A stretch of 27,376 nt of DNA, taken from NCBI GenBank assembly GCA_004151065.3, contig NWUY0304389082.1, positions 1-27,376 on the forward strand, read 5' to 3'. Within the stretch, counting starts at the first letter, position 1, and each line of letters opens with the position of its first letter. The notes beneath the pieces are model-generated. The model worked only from the letters and a program-made list of their open reading frames with translations, was not told where the DNA came from and ran no database searches. The translations under genes were made by a program, and so were the position numbers. Origin of the DNA: Larix sibirica (Eukaryota > Streptophyta > Pinopsida > Pinales > Pinaceae). Below are positions 9,835 to 20,553 of the stretch, in pieces.

Positions 9835-10470
9835 TGATACTACTGGTACTTTTACTGTATCAATCACAACTGGTGCTTCTATATACTTAGCATCCTTTGC
9901 CTCCTATGCACACTAGTGGTACTGCTACTTGATCTGGATCTGTATATGTAACTGGATATGGTACGGGTGCTTCTTCAACGTATGCTTAAACTGGTTATAC
10001 TTATGATGGTGCTGGATATACTACTAGTACTTATGTTGGATCAACTACCGTATTTACTACCGGTGCTTCTGGTACTACACCCTTAGCTTAAAGCTTATAT
10101 GCTACTAAATTCACTGATGGATCTACTACTGATGGATTTATAGAAAGGACTGGGTCTAGATCTGGATATGTTGACTTATAGGTATGCTACTCGTACCGGT
10201 GGGACTGCTGCTACTACTGGCTATGGATAAAAAAGGTATGGATCTGCTCGTGCTTCTGTCTGTGCTACTAGGAAAGCTGCAGGGTCTTGGTCAATACCAG
10301 CATCACGTGCATCTGTATCTCGATCTGGAAATTAAGCTGCTGGATAAAAGACTGCTGAATCTGAAAAGAGAGAGAAGACAGGTCAGATTGTTACGTCCGA
10401 CCCGACCCATCCCATCCCACAGTTTATTGGCTGTAGAGAGAGATAATTTGGTGCTGGGACTGCTTACTTG
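9835..10470 (+). pseudogene. Gly/Thr/Ala/Ser-rich repetitive coding relic, second locus
   Basis: Codons for Gly (GGT, GGA), Thr (ACT), Ala (GCT), Ser (TCT) and Tyr (TAT) dominate in short frames broken by stops and shifts. Examples in phase are TGYTYDGAGYTTSTYVGSTT, then TTGASGTTPLA, then later ATRTGGTAATTGYG. The frame 10184-10471 that stays open longest is an out-of-phase Leu-rich reading of the same DNA. Composition, the words actggtgcttctggta and acttatgatgg, and the Thr-Tyr-Asp-Gly peptide are shared with the minus-strand relic at 1-372. I infer a common origin. No known family is recognised, and the persistence of trinucleotide-sized units despite stops suggests a former coding array or a triplet-based satellite. 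Confidence 0.5.
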
Positions 10471-11557
10471 AAGTTATTGGCTTGTTCGAATAGGTCCTTC
10501 TAGAAGTTATATTAGTGATAAACCCCTGCCGGGAGTCTTGCTATATTATCCGTTAATCCTTCTTCGAAAGTCAATTATCCGAGCAGCTCGTTGGTTCATC
10601 TGGGTCAAGAAGTCGCGGTTTTATTAAGCGAAATCGCTGATTGAATGTATTTCAGGCTGGTGCCTTCCTTCCAAGATTGTCTGGCTGTATTGACTCAATC
10701 CAAGCAAGCAGTTCCAACGATCAAAATGTGTAATGTGAAGACTTCGTTCCTGGTCCGATCGATCCAGCAATAAGTAAGACGAGTATCCTCCATCCATGCC
10801 ATCCAGAATCTATCTCTGTTGAAGCTCGGGGCTCTGGTGATAGGTAAAACCTATTCCATAAAGTTAATGACCCCCTTGCTCTCCCTTTGGTCAAGCAAGT
10901 CTTTAAAAAGCAAGTTTGGTTATTGTGGGGCGACAAAGGAGCCACTCGACCAAAGGAGATAAATTGTGTCCGGTTGATCCTAGAAACGTCCCCAACCACG
11001 TGTTTAATAAAGTCAACCCTAAGCGGGCTTTAGAAAATAGACCTTGTTTATCTAGGAATAACCTTTTTATTATTACGTATATAATTACTTTATGATACTT
11101 CTTATGAGCTTTCGTTTTAACCTCACGACTTACCCTCACCTATCCCACTCCGTGCCTTGCCCGGCTTTCAATAGCAATAGAGCTATAGAGCTTTTCGTTG
11201 GACCACATGCATACAGCAACATTCACAGGCTAACACTCTTGCTGAAAGGACAGATTCTTAGTAAATAGGCAAGGCAGGCATTCTGCTGACTATTTACCTT
11301 TTGATGCTGCCTACTTATTCCCTTTCCGGTTCTTGCTGTGTCCGGGCCGCGGCGCAATGGGTGGCGTGATTCGTGTTATTTCGTGCATGTGTACTCCCTC
11401 GGTCCTGAAACGGGGTGGAACTCGAATACGCACCTGTGTTTCGCCCATTGTGTTTCTTAGGGCGAGTCTCCGGTCACCTCCAGTCCCGGTAGACAGAACT
11501 ATTTGGATCCCCACCGTCCTGAATAATTCAGTAGTTTAAGTACTGCTTTCCTTACTG
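10471..11557. other. Gene-free spacer
   Basis: About 1.1 kb of unassigned DNA. Small open frames near 10721-11139 (minus) and 11311-11539 (both strands) overlap one another, carry no domain I know and look like chance. The word ccttgctctccctttggtcaagcaagt at about 10875-10900 has a near copy at the right end of the window (about 27340-27364). Confidence 0.45.
10875..10900 (+). repeat. Dispersed short repeat, copy 1
   Basis: The stretch ctccctttggtcaagcaagt at 10881-10900 matches ctcccttcggtcaagcaagt at 27345-27364 with one difference, and both are preceded by ccttgc-like sequence. Confidence 0.7.
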
Positions 11558-11585
11558 GTGTGGGAATATCTCATAGGCCCCACAC
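11558..11585. other. Stem-loop, 7-bp GC-rich stem followed by a short T-run
   Basis: GTGTGGG (11558-11564) pairs with CCCACAC (11579-11585) around a 14-base loop, and ttttat follows. In form it resembles a simple terminator or a 3'-end stabilising stem, but there is no gene upstream to serve. Confidence 0.5.
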
Positions 11586-11610
11586 TTTTATTTCCAGCGT
11601 CGTGAGCTCG

Positions 11611-11958
11611 TCACAAGGATCCACGAGACAGGCTCAAGTGGTCATGTGGGAAAGCGCCCCGTGGCACCTCAGCCAAGATAATTATGCTATCTTTTTTTAC
11701 GTCCGGTCTAGTGAGTCGATGTGACCCGTGAACCCAGAAACAACCTGTTCTCCATGCAAGTTGCCCTGCCTTTTTATAGGGGTAATATATCCCGTAAAGT
11801 GAAGCACTAGTTAAGTTGAATCTCACGATGCGACTCGTATTCACGTTCTGACCAAAAAAAGCTTCCACCTTCGAGAGATGCGTCAAACATTTCATGCTAA
11901 TTGGGGTATGTATTTGTGATTCTTTCGGTGCAAGTTTCATAAAGAAAATGGACATCAA
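11611..11958 (-). other. Unassigned open frame, 115 codons
   Basis: One of the longer open frames outside known relics. The predicted product is basic with no membrane helix or motif that I recognise. A TATAAAAAGGCAGGG-like box lies inside it on the minus strand (around 11768-11782), which would suit an LTR or promoter better than a coding region. There is no supporting neighbour. It is probably non-coding. Confidence 0.15.
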
Positions 11959-11996
11959 TCTTTATAGACAATGCATGCTTTATATTATTAGTTGAT

Positions 11997-12040
11997 TGAA
12001 TCACTTAAATTGATTCATTTGTTGGTCCCAGCTCGCTGGG
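11997..12040. other. Two adjacent stem-loops
   Basis: TGAATCA (11997-12003) pairs with TGATTCA (12011-12017) around a 7-base loop. Nine bases later, CCCAGCTCGCTGGG (12027-12040) is a GC-rich hairpin. Paired stem-loops of this kind commonly mark mature 3' ends of plant mitochondrial transcripts, but I see no gene for it to end. Confidence 0.5.
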
Positions 12041-12080
12041 TAAATGTGTGCATATTTTTTATTATACAATGCACCCTCGC

Positions 12081-12206
12081 CCGACTGACTGCACTGGTTA
12101 AATATAGAGCGGTATAGCACGATATAAAGCAGTATAAAGCCATATAGCGCACTGACTAACTAAACTACGTCAGTATAGCACGTAGACTGACTGACTACAC
12201 TAGTAG
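12081..12206. repeat. Degenerate short repeats (GACTGACT / GTATAGCACG words)
   Basis: The words agtatagcacg, agtataaagc and catatagcgc repeat between 12108 and 12182, flanked by ccgactgactgcactg (12081) and gactgactgactacactag (about 12185). The result is a short nested array with drift. Confidence 0.6.
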
Positions 12207-13060
12207 TTACCCATAATTAACCCATAAGGAAAGGGGGAAGGAGGGCGGGCGGTCCAATTTCTCTCAGATTGAGAGCATACCACGTCTGTGTCGAGCCGAA
12301 TCCTGTGTTTTAAGAGGTGATGAAATTTACTTTTCCTTTTCCGAAGGTTAACTTCCTTTGATTGAAAACCAAACCTGGGTCTCGTCCATTACCATTAGTA
12401 GCGGGAGAACGAATCCCGGTGCGGAACTAAATCATCCAGTCACAACGGAATCTTCAGATTCTACTTGTCCTATTGATTTTGAACCAACCTCACCTCGCGT
12501 GGAGCACGCCTACCCCTTCTTATCTTTCGTTCCACTTCCAGTTACTTAATAGCAGTAACCATGCGTGTTTTCATCAGTCTTTGGGGTATCAACACAGGTG
12601 CGGCAGGCATATAACTGTATTTGGTCCCTATTGTGTTCTTATGGTTCTGGTTTCTTCTTATTGTTCTTATCATAATAGCTGAACTAACTGAACCCTGAAG
12701 GAGATCTGGTAAACTTATAGTTAGAATGATGCGAACTCTACAGAACCTAAAGAGGCTTAATTGGATATTTTTTCTAACTAATTAGAAGTTGCGTGACCAT
12801 CGGACTCAAAAATCCGAACCCCTTAGGCGAAGTGTTTGGAGCCCACTAATCAATCGAAATGGAGGATCCACTGATTCACCTTTAATAGAAAGCCCCAAAA
12901 TCCTTTTCACCTTACTTAATAAGCCTGCCTACGGGAAGCCTTTGTCAATCGTTTATATATGCGCGCTCGAATCATCGATCGTACCATATCGTATACACGG
13001 AGATATATCTCATTATATATGTAATTATGCTTGCCTTATTCTTGCTTGAGTTAGCTTGGT
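12207..13060. other. Gene-free spacer
   Basis: About 850 bp. The open frames at 12358-12549, 12473-12682 and 12789-13049 have no recognisable domain. Nothing further is supported. Confidence 0.45.
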
Positions 13061-13286
13061 GGTTGGATCAGACTGCTTGCTTTTGTGTTACCGCTACTTA
13101 ATCGTTACCCTTGCTATTGCCATGCTTACACTGGACAGAAGCTTCGACACTTGAGCTTGGTTGGATAGAGACCTTCCCCATGATTGTTGGGGCGCTATCG
13201 CTTGTATGGGTTGCCAAAGAAAGGATCCCACTACCTGATCGTTGGAGCGCTATCGCTTGTATGGGTTGCCGCAGTCTGATCCAACC
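13061..13286. repeat. 16-bp inverted repeat enclosing a 34-bp direct repeat
   Basis: ggttggatcagactgc at 13061-13076 is the exact reverse complement of gcagtctgatccaacc at 13271-13286. Inside, 13182-13215 and 13237-13270 are direct copies of a 34-bp unit with two mismatches; the second copy abuts the right inverted arm exactly. The structure resembles the footprint of an inserted cassette or a recombination product. No transposase frame lies inside. Confidence 0.85.
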
Positions 13287-15090
13287 CCCTAAAACTAGGT
13301 TTCATTAATAAAAAACCTCTTCCTTTTGTCGAGTCCCTCCGGGTCATAAAATTAGAATAAGTTGTCATATTATGATTAAATCACTGTAGGTATAGCTAGT
13401 AGACTTAAAAGAACATCTGTATCTCATTTAACTTAAAATAAGTCTGTCTATCATGCATGGATTTCACGAAATTTAATGTATGTTATACAAATGTATATTT
13501 ACTTTTTAGCTGCAGTGCAACTAACTACTATTCCCAATAGTTTAAATGAGGAAGGATACACTTCTAATTATTAGCTTTCGTTCAACCTCTATGTATATTT
13601 CTATAAAGACTAATTAGCTGTAGTTAGTACAACTTGTTGCTCTCTTAGCAGCGTCCGTACCACTTGTTTGTGTGTGTCCCCTGAGCTCCTGCGAATAAGC
13701 TTCTTGTTGTCTCCTTTGAAAGAATAAAAATAGGCACTATAGAGTCCAATCTGCTTTCTGCCTTATTAACTAAATTAGTATGATACTTAGCTGCCCGTAA
13801 TTGTGTAATCTACTTTTCAATACTAGTACCAGTAGTTTCAATGAGAACAAGTTATGTGATGACAGTTGCTTTTAGGTTCATCAGCACTCTTATGCCTGCT
13901 GGCTCAAATAAACACCACCAAATTGGGCTGGAGACAGAAATTGCCAACCAATAAGTGCCAATCATTGGCAGTCAGTCTCATTCTCATTGCTTCAAGGTGC
14001 GGTGGTGTCATTACCATTGATATATAATCTCGCATATATACGCTTTAACATATGATACGTGCATATATAAGTTTTCATTTTTTTTTAACATTTTAATAGG
14101 TTCGATGAAAACCAACCACCAAATATGGGCACATAAATGCATTGTCTTACTAGGAAGGCAGTGCCTGTAAGGGGGGGAAGTTAATACGGGAAACCTGGAG
14201 ACCTAACCGCAGACCCGCAACCTCGAACCTGGGAAGAACCCGGTTACCTCCAATTTAGTCATAACGCCATCATTTCTGGAACTTTACCTACCTAATGGGA
14301 TTGTCTTAGGAGCCAGCCATGTTGGTTTACTTAATGAGCATATATATAAAGCTAGGTTTCATACAATCTTTTTTTATGGACCTTCTAAAAAAAAAGGCCC
14401 ACTTTTTCTAATTTGTGTATTTCAAACATAGGTAGGTTGAAGCCTTTGATATTAGGGTTTATACATCTTTAATAAAAATAGGTCCAAACACTAGGGCTTG
14501 ATCATGAAAAAAAGAAAAAACTAATAATAATCCTATCGCACGCCTTCTAAAAGTCAATTATCATGAAGAGGATGCTCAACCTAATAATTTGGCTCACTCC
14601 ATTTACCAATTTGCAATGACATTGTCCAGACTGAAGCACCCCTAATGAAGCATGTTTGTTATAGATAAATAACCTTAGGTATAATATGTTTTATCCTCGT
14701 AGTAAAGGTCTTGGCGAGGAGGATATTCTAAGAGACGTTCAAGAGGATGATTGACCTCCAACTAGTTATAAGTTTGTGTCCCTAGGCTTGAGGACAAACA
14801 AATTCTTTTTTTTTCTTGCTTCCTCTGTTGGACCTGTTCCGTTGCTCCTCTCCTTCCGTTGGACCTGATTTTATCCTCTACAAACCCATTGCAGTTCATC
14901 ATTCATAAACGCTTTTTTCCTAAGGTTCGTCTTATTCAAGCGAAGCAGTAAAGGGACAAGGAAGGATAAAGGTGAAAGGCTAAAGGCTTATGTTGAATGG
15001 TTTGTGTAGCTCTTGGGGGTGTGTTCATGGCTCTGGTATGGGGACTAATCCTCTTCATAATTTGATTGGCTCTGATATGGGGAAGACTCC
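13287..15090. other. AT-rich gene-free block, nuclear-like in texture
   Basis: About 1.8 kb with long A- and T-runs (14081-14090, 14504-14520, 14807-14816), a tatatataaag box at about 14341-14351 and no coding potential. The texture resembles nuclear intergenic or LTR flanking DNA more than the GC-richer parts of the window. The short doublet gttggacctg occurs near 14827 and 14858. No LTR pair could be found by eye. Confidence 0.4.
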
Positions 15091-15148
15091 TGCTCCAGCT
15101 CCTCCAACCCCTCAACCTCAATTAACTCAGCTCCTCAACATTGAACTC
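15091..15148 (+). repeat. Dispersed repeat, copy 1 (CCAGCTCCTCCAAC)
   Basis: The stretch tccagctcctccaac at about 15092-15107, followed further on by agctcctcaacattga, resembles 23233-23265, where tccagctcctccaac is followed by agctcttcaacattga. The copy here is longer by an internal Pro-rich stretch (frame 14990-15172). The two look like diverged copies with an indel. Confidence 0.6.
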
Positions 15149-15361
15149 TTCTGCTCCCCGAATGTTGAATAAGCATAAGTCAAAGCGGCATTAATTATAT
15201 AAACTGGTTACGCCTAATGGCATCTGTGGTCCTTATCCAAATCTGGTATCCTTGCAGTAGAAAGAACCGACCAGGTCAGTTCGTTTCAGTGTCCTCAGTC
15301 GGTACGGCTCGCAACTATGGCCCTCCCGGTCTGGTCAATTTGACAGGGATGGCAAGGGTTC

Positions 15362-15391
15362 CTATTCAGTAGCGGGCTCGGTGGGAAGGAG
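15362..15391 (+). repeat. Dispersed repeat, copy 1 (GTAGCGGGCTCGGT)
   Basis: ctattca then gtagcgggctcggtgggaag-gag here matches 16451-16483, with a small indel after ctattca and one base change. Weaker similarity extends upstream of both copies (ggcaaggg versus gccagggg). Confidence 0.8.
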
Positions 15392-15457
15392 CGGGTTGGG
15401 TCAGTAGCCGATCGTCATCCACCGGGCCCGTTAGCTCATTCGCATCAGTGTGATCAT

Positions 15458-15612
15458 GGGTAAAAGAAGTAAGAAGGGATAGAAGGAAAGAGAGAACTCG
15501 TATAAGTTGAATCGGAGCGCAGCGACAACCCTCCCTCCTCCGTCGAAAGGAAGGAAGAAGGAGGAGTAAGAAGTATAGGGAGAGGGAGGAGACAGAAGGA
15601 AGCGTTAGGTAT
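15458..15612 (+). other. Purine-rich strand
   Basis: The plus strand is dominated by A and G with units such as gaaggaaaga, ggaaggaagaaggagg and gggagaggg. It is broken by one pyrimidine-rich insert at about 15530-15543. Open frames here (15454-15654 minus) reflect the low complexity rather than coding. Confidence 0.7.
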
Positions 15613-15689
15613 AAGCCAAATTAAGAAGGCAAGCGGTAGGTTAGAAGAATACAAGCGGCGACAGGGCCAAGAGGCAAGCTATATAGATC

Positions 15690-16100
15690 CATCCTTCCAA
15701 ATGAGGATAAGTGTATCGATCCGATCCGTCAGCATCAGGCCGGTGGTAGCGATCAACGCCATAATTGAAATGCTATTTGTGTAACCGGGGCTCTTTAAAT
15801 AAGGGCTCCTCATTCACCAGGCCCCTTTGTTAGTATCGACTCTTCCCCGAAATGTTCTTTCGACCAGGGCTCTTTCACCAGCCTCCTTCCACGTCAGGCA
15901 AGCGATATTGATCAACGCTCCTCTTTAAACTGGAGCAATCGATAGTGATCAATCGGGCGAGAACCACCCTTGCTTATCACACTACCATATGACGCTCGCT
16001 GAACGACGCTTGCTGGCTTATCGCACCTTGCTAGTCGACCCTCGCTTGTCACACCACCATAAGAACCAGCCGTAAGTAACCCACCATAAATAACCAGATA
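15690..16100 (+). repeat. Degenerate repeat block (GGGCTCTTT / TATCACACCACCATA words)
   Basis: Recurrent drifting words are ggggctctttaaat and agggctctttcacca (15787, 15867); agcgat-x-x-tgatcaacgc (15746, 15901) and cgatagtgatcaatcg (about 15939); and gcttatcacactaccatatga versus gcttgtcacaccaccataaga (15973, 16043). Spacing is irregular. No frame is conserved. Confidence 0.55.
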
Positions 16101-16450
16101 ATATGTAACGTTCTGTATTGCATGTTCTTCCGTCAATATGGAACCGGGGGAGCATTCAGGTAGAAAGAATCACACGTTATTGAGCCTGGCAGCCATCCAT
16201 GTAGACCCCTTTTTCCTGGTGTTTGTATGTGGCACCTCCTGGTTCTTGTTCTTATTCCCGTTGGGTCCCATAGAATCGTTCGTAGCTTGCTGGTGCGTTG
16301 CTTCGTTCTGCCGGGGTGTCTGTGTCGTGTTGAGGGGAGAGAAGCAATTCTCAAATTAAAGGAGGGTTATCGCCGAGGAAACTACTATTCGGTCCTCGTA
16401 TCATGGTTCGAGGCTTCTGTCCATTATCTTGGGGGTGATTGCCAGGGGGA

Positions 16451-16483
16451 CTATTCATCTGTAGCGGGCTCGGTAGGAAGGAG
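16451..16483 (+). repeat. Dispersed repeat, copy 2 (GTAGCGGGCTCGGT)
   Basis: Partner of 15362-15391, about 1.1 kb away in the same orientation. The overlapping open frames near 16133-16487 on both strands have no recognised domain. Confidence 0.8.
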
Positions 16484-16589
16484 GTAAAGGCAAGCGGACA
16501 TCATAATTAAAGCGAACATAAAGCGAACGACATCATTCGGGCATAAAGGGGAAATCATATGTCCTTTGTGCTTTATTAATGGGGTTGAA

Positions 16590-17000
16590 GGTGTTAAAGG
16601 TAAGGTAAAGGTAAGATTCGTAGGCTGCACGGCTTATAAGTATTTGAAAAAGGTATAGAGTAGTCCCAAGGCCTAGTTGAAATTCGTTCCAAGGTATAGG
16701 GCTTAGTAGTAGGTAAAGGTCCCGGGCTGAGGGAGGCTTTCATAAACAAAAGTATATTTCCCACCCCCAAAAAGGCATTACAAAGGCGGAGTTTAAGGTC
16801 CCAAGAGATTGTGAGGTTCCCAGTCAGATGCTGCATAGGTTGTTACCAGGGTAGTTCAGTCTAAATTACCAAGGCTATTCCAAAGTAGTAGATATTAGTT
16901 CCCAAGGGTGAGTTTCATTAGGGTCAAAAGTAGGAGTTATTCCATTATATATGTTTTTATCCAAGGCTCTTCGACTTATCAAGGTGCCATAGTAAGATCG
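16590..17000 (+). repeat. Degenerate repeat block (TAGTTCCCAAGG words)
   Basis: Variants of t-a-g-t-t/c-cccaagg recur near 16661 (tagtcccaagg), 16685 (cgttccaagg), 16717 (aggtcccggg), 16796 (aggtcccaag), 16867 (ttaccaagg), 16877 (attccaaag), 16898 (gttcccaaggg) and 16960 (ttatccaagg). Between them gtaaagg and tagtagtagg words repeat. The array is strongly drifted with no coding content. Confidence 0.6.
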
Positions 17001-17600
17001 TGTTTCAAAAAACATAAAGGAAGACGTCCTCCATCGGTTCCAAAAAAGACAAGAAGATGTTGAAACCTGGCATTTAAACCAGGCATCGCATCATCGAGTA
17101 GCGGGACATTGACTGCATAAACTAGTGTCTATCATATAGTTTATGGGCTGACCGGCTTGCGACCTTCCGGAATTCCAGCTAAGAGGGTTCAAGGGTCTAG
17201 AGCAGAGGGTATATTTTGAGGTAAAGGGCTGTGGGAAACTATCCGAAAGGGTATAACCCAGTAAATAAAAATCCATTTCATAGGTATGAGAGTAAATGCC
17301 CCAAAAGTATCAATTATATTAGCTGAGAATGGCGTACCTCGCTCCTTTTAAGAGCGTTTATCCATAGCTGGTGGGATGAATTATTTGTCTGGGCTGGGCG
17401 GGTATACTCAACTGAGATACTCAGATTGGCGGGCTCAGCAGTTGGGCTACTTGGATAAAATACCGGTTATACAAAACATTCTCATTAGCCATTATTGAAT
17501 AATAAAATTTATATTTGTTTATTGGGGGGGAAAACATAAATCCTCAGCAGAAACATGAAATGGATTTTATATTTACTAAATCCTACCCTTTCAGATCATT
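17001..17600. other. Gene-free spacer
   Basis: Unassigned. It contains a short hairpin (cctgg / ccagg, about 17066-17083) and a g-run at 17523-17530. The open frame 17515-17778 has no known domain. Confidence 0.45.
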
Positions 17601-18310
17601 TCACTATGATTTACAGGTGTTCCTTCACCCGATGCAGTCGATCCAGGTAGGGTTAGATGCTGGGACTCAAGCCCATAGTAATCCCCAGGAAGGTACCGAT
17701 TACATCGAAAGCCCATACCCAATAGGCCTATACCCGATAGCATATACCCGCCCGGTCTACGCATTTACGCCGAGATAGAGACCATCATTACGGTCAATGG
17801 CAGTCGGCCGAGAGTCCATCAGTCACAGTAATGAGGTCCCGATTTCAATGCTACCGCTAGTACATTACCGGAATAACTTAATTCCCACACGGTCACTGTC
17901 TGCCGAGAGAAATAACCCCTCATTCACGGGGGGTTCAGTCCCAGTAAGGAGACACAGGTCAGGGGCATTGACAGGATGCCAATAGGAGAGCCAAGAGTAA
18001 ATGCTTATACTCCATGTGCTACTCAATCACAGTCGACCCAAGAGTCATAGTCATTGGTAGTAAATCCAATAGGCGATGCCAGTTGGCAGTATTAGCTAGA
18101 ATATTAGACTGAACCTCTAGTCACATGGAAGGCTATAGTTAGTGCGCATGAAGTATGCTCGGCCGTGCATGAATAATGTAACTCTATGGTAAGCTCTACT
18201 TATACTCAGTCAGTGTATAAACCTATGGTAAATCAGGAATGAAAGTCTACTCCGTCGGTGCATGAATGAAGCTCTTGTAAATGCATTCAGCAGCTCTAGT
18301 AAGTAGTACC
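17601..18310 (+). repeat. Degenerate repeat block (CAGTC / ATGAATGAA-CTCTATGGTAA words)
   Basis: In the second half, a unit of about 55-60 bp is discernible: a tact-cagtc-agtg-atga start followed by a ctctatggtaa-like end, near 18165-18195, 18205-18235 and 18250-18290. In the first half, gagtcc, cagtcacagt and ccaatagg words recur (about 17722, 17808-17830, 17934-17950, 17979-17991, 18027-18075). The open frames here are short and unrecognised. I read the block as one or two old satellites. Confidence 0.5.
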
Positions 18311-19732
18311 GCTAGTCATTTCGATAGCCGACGAGGAAGCCGGTCTTGGTGTGTCGCTGAGTGGAAGGACAAGTTGATTAAACAGTTTGTTTTGTATATG
18401 CTTGCACCGAGGTAAGGGCAGCCAAGGTTGGACGAGAAAGATGAGGTTTTGAGCCATTCACACTTGGTTAGGGAGTCTCATTCATGCTGGTCAGGTAGTA
18501 CCAGTCAGGGAGGCGGGTGATGCTTGGAGAGATCTTTATTGATTGCCCACATATTTTGATAGGGGTGGTCCGACGGACGGACAAAGCCGGGAGTAGTCTT
18601 TGCTACGAGCTCTTTGCTACAAGTGTTAGTCATTGCGAGAAGGTCATTGCTGCCGATAGCCTAGTTGTCCGAGTTTTCATCGCCAGTCACATTTTCAGTT
18701 GTCATTGTCAGACAATCATAGTTTATATAGCTAAAAGTGCCGAGGGGAGAAGCCCCCCGCGATACCCTCATCACCCTCATCACATGCCACATCCACCCAA
18801 CGCGGTACAATATGGTGAGTCAGTTTTTATGATTTTGAAGATTTCGTCCTTGTTGATGCTTCCTATTCCGATGAAGAAGTTGACTGAGTTGACTGAGCCC
18901 ACGGGTGGCTAAAAAGGTAACGAAGTTGGGCGTTACGGGATGATTACAAGCCGCCCGGGGTTTGGGAATCACCAGTCGCTCGTGCATTGAGATCGCCGTT
19001 GTGGCTCAACTCGCTCAAAGGCTGGTTTAAAATAAAGGAAAAAAGCGAACAAGGTAGGAGAAGCTCTCACTTTTTATGGGAAACTATACAGCATAGTGAA
19101 GGCGATAGTTGCCAATCCGCATAGCTGGGGGATCTGAAGAGTAAACAACTTGGGATCATCCATCCTAGGGCTTTAGCTGCCCGATGGCGGAGTCCTTTAA
19201 GTTTATTTCCTACCTGAGTTCAACCCTTGTTGCACGGTTTGTGGGCCAACCGAAGCCTACAAAGGCATTCATTTCCCAATCGACTCAACAGCTTCGCAAT
19301 TGGTTTGTAGGGGTGTGCAAGAGTAGGCGAGCCTTATAGACCGCTGTCGGGCAGTTTGTACCCTCCCGCTCACGTCATTTAAGTGCCTAGCGCGGGTAAG
19401 GGGAGAGTAAGTCGTACACCCATATTTTCCCTCACAAAAGTAAGCATATCCAGGTTCAAATTTCCGTATCAAATTATTGTTAAATGTAGTTATGGAAACC
19501 TATGAAAATGGCCAGGTTCATAATGAAAATATCAATTTTATTTACCATATGAGTTAGGATTTTCATTCATTGGATCCATCAGAATGAGGATGTGACAAAA
19601 GCAAAATATTAAATGATGAGGTTTTGGGAATCTGTCCCAACCCGAAAAACTAACATGGAGGACATGGAGACACTATTCCAATATTCCAAGTGATTTATGT
19701 GGTTTATACTTAGGGTGCTAATCCTATGGATT
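18311..19732. other. Gene-free spacer
   Basis: About 1.4 kb of unassigned DNA, moderately GC-rich in the first kilobase and AT-rich after 19460. It includes the open frame described separately. No RNA gene or clear repeat is supported. Confidence 0.45.
18517..18912 (+). other. Unassigned open frame, 131 codons
   Basis: The longest open frame in the right two thirds of the window. The product would have a His/Pro-rich middle and no motif, signal peptide or helix pattern that I recognise. A frame of this length is within chance for moderately GC-rich DNA and there is no neighbour to support it. I list it only so that a protein search can dismiss or rescue it. Confidence 0.15.
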
Positions 19733-19774
19733 CATATAGTTCAGATCATATAGTTTAGATCATATAGTTCAGAA
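19733..19774 (+). repeat. 14-bp tandem repeat, three copies
   Basis: catatagttcagat (19733-19746), catatagtttagat (19747-19760) and catatagttcagaa (19761-19774) form a young microduplication with one internal change. Confidence 0.93.
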
Positions 19775-20553
19775 GGCGTAGCTATCCTATAAAAGAGAAA
19801 CCTCAGTAAATAGCTATGTTAATAAAATTAGAAAAATTATCTATTTTCCCAGCCTGGGGATTCAAGGAGCGCCTACCTCACGGGTATAGGATCCCGGCTA
19901 AACCCCATTCATTTATTACCTGTTGGTGGTGAATCTGAAATGGGCTATGGCTGCCAAAAAGGAAGGGTTATATAGATGTAGGTCACTTCTTCCCTCCGTG
20001 CCAGCTACCCAACTTGTCTTTATCCTGCCTAATAGGTGGTTTACTCCTTTCCTAGGTGAGCAGATTATACTCGGGGTCACATTGGTTGGTCGGGTTATAT
20101 AAAGAAAGGCTGGGCTTATTAAAAAAGCACCCGCTTATTATAGGACTCTTAATACCCACCTACTTATCAGAGGACTTATTACTGAACGTATACCCAATTA
20201 TTCTCAGAGTAAGTCTTACCTTTACCTTACTGAAGGTAGACCCTCCCTATTGAAGGAAGTAGTACTGAAGGTAAACAAAATATTATTGGTTTATTCCGAG
20301 CTTCCCATCCATCCCCGTTTAATCTCCCATTCCAGAGGGTTTCAACCAGCTCTCCTCGGTTCCTCTCCCAGCAAACGGCAAAAGCAATATAAGGTATCCC
20401 GCGTATAGGTGTCTGGAAAGGATATAGTGTAGAAACAGCATTGAGTGCGTAAACACCTGAAGCAAGTGACACCAGCATTGCCACCTTACATCGAATCTTG
20501 GGCTCTTGGGGTATCGAGTTATAGACACCATACATTGACTACCAGCGAGTACT
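19775..20553. other. Gene-free spacer
   Basis: Unassigned. The frames 20056-20253 (plus) and 20227-20535 (minus) have no recognised product. The doublet actgaaggtaga / actgaaggtaaa occurs near 20230 and 20264. Confidence 0.45.

Noticed and set aside
10184-10471. Leu-rich open frame of 95 codons
   Set aside because: It is an out-of-phase reading of the Gly/Thr/Ala/Ser repeat; the repeat phase carries the structured signal.
11311-11539. Opposed open frames of 67-68 codons
   Set aside because: Mirror-image frames over the same DNA with no motif; more likely chance in GC-rich sequence.
14205-14245. Possible tRNA T arm (minus strand, caggttcgaggttg)
   Set aside because: The stem does not pair and no acceptor is present.
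16133-16487. Overlapping open frames on both strands, one reading GIRTRTRR
   Set aside because: Arg-Thr-rich peptides of this sort often come from reading non-coding DNA in the wrong frame; no domain, no neighbour, and all frames overlap.
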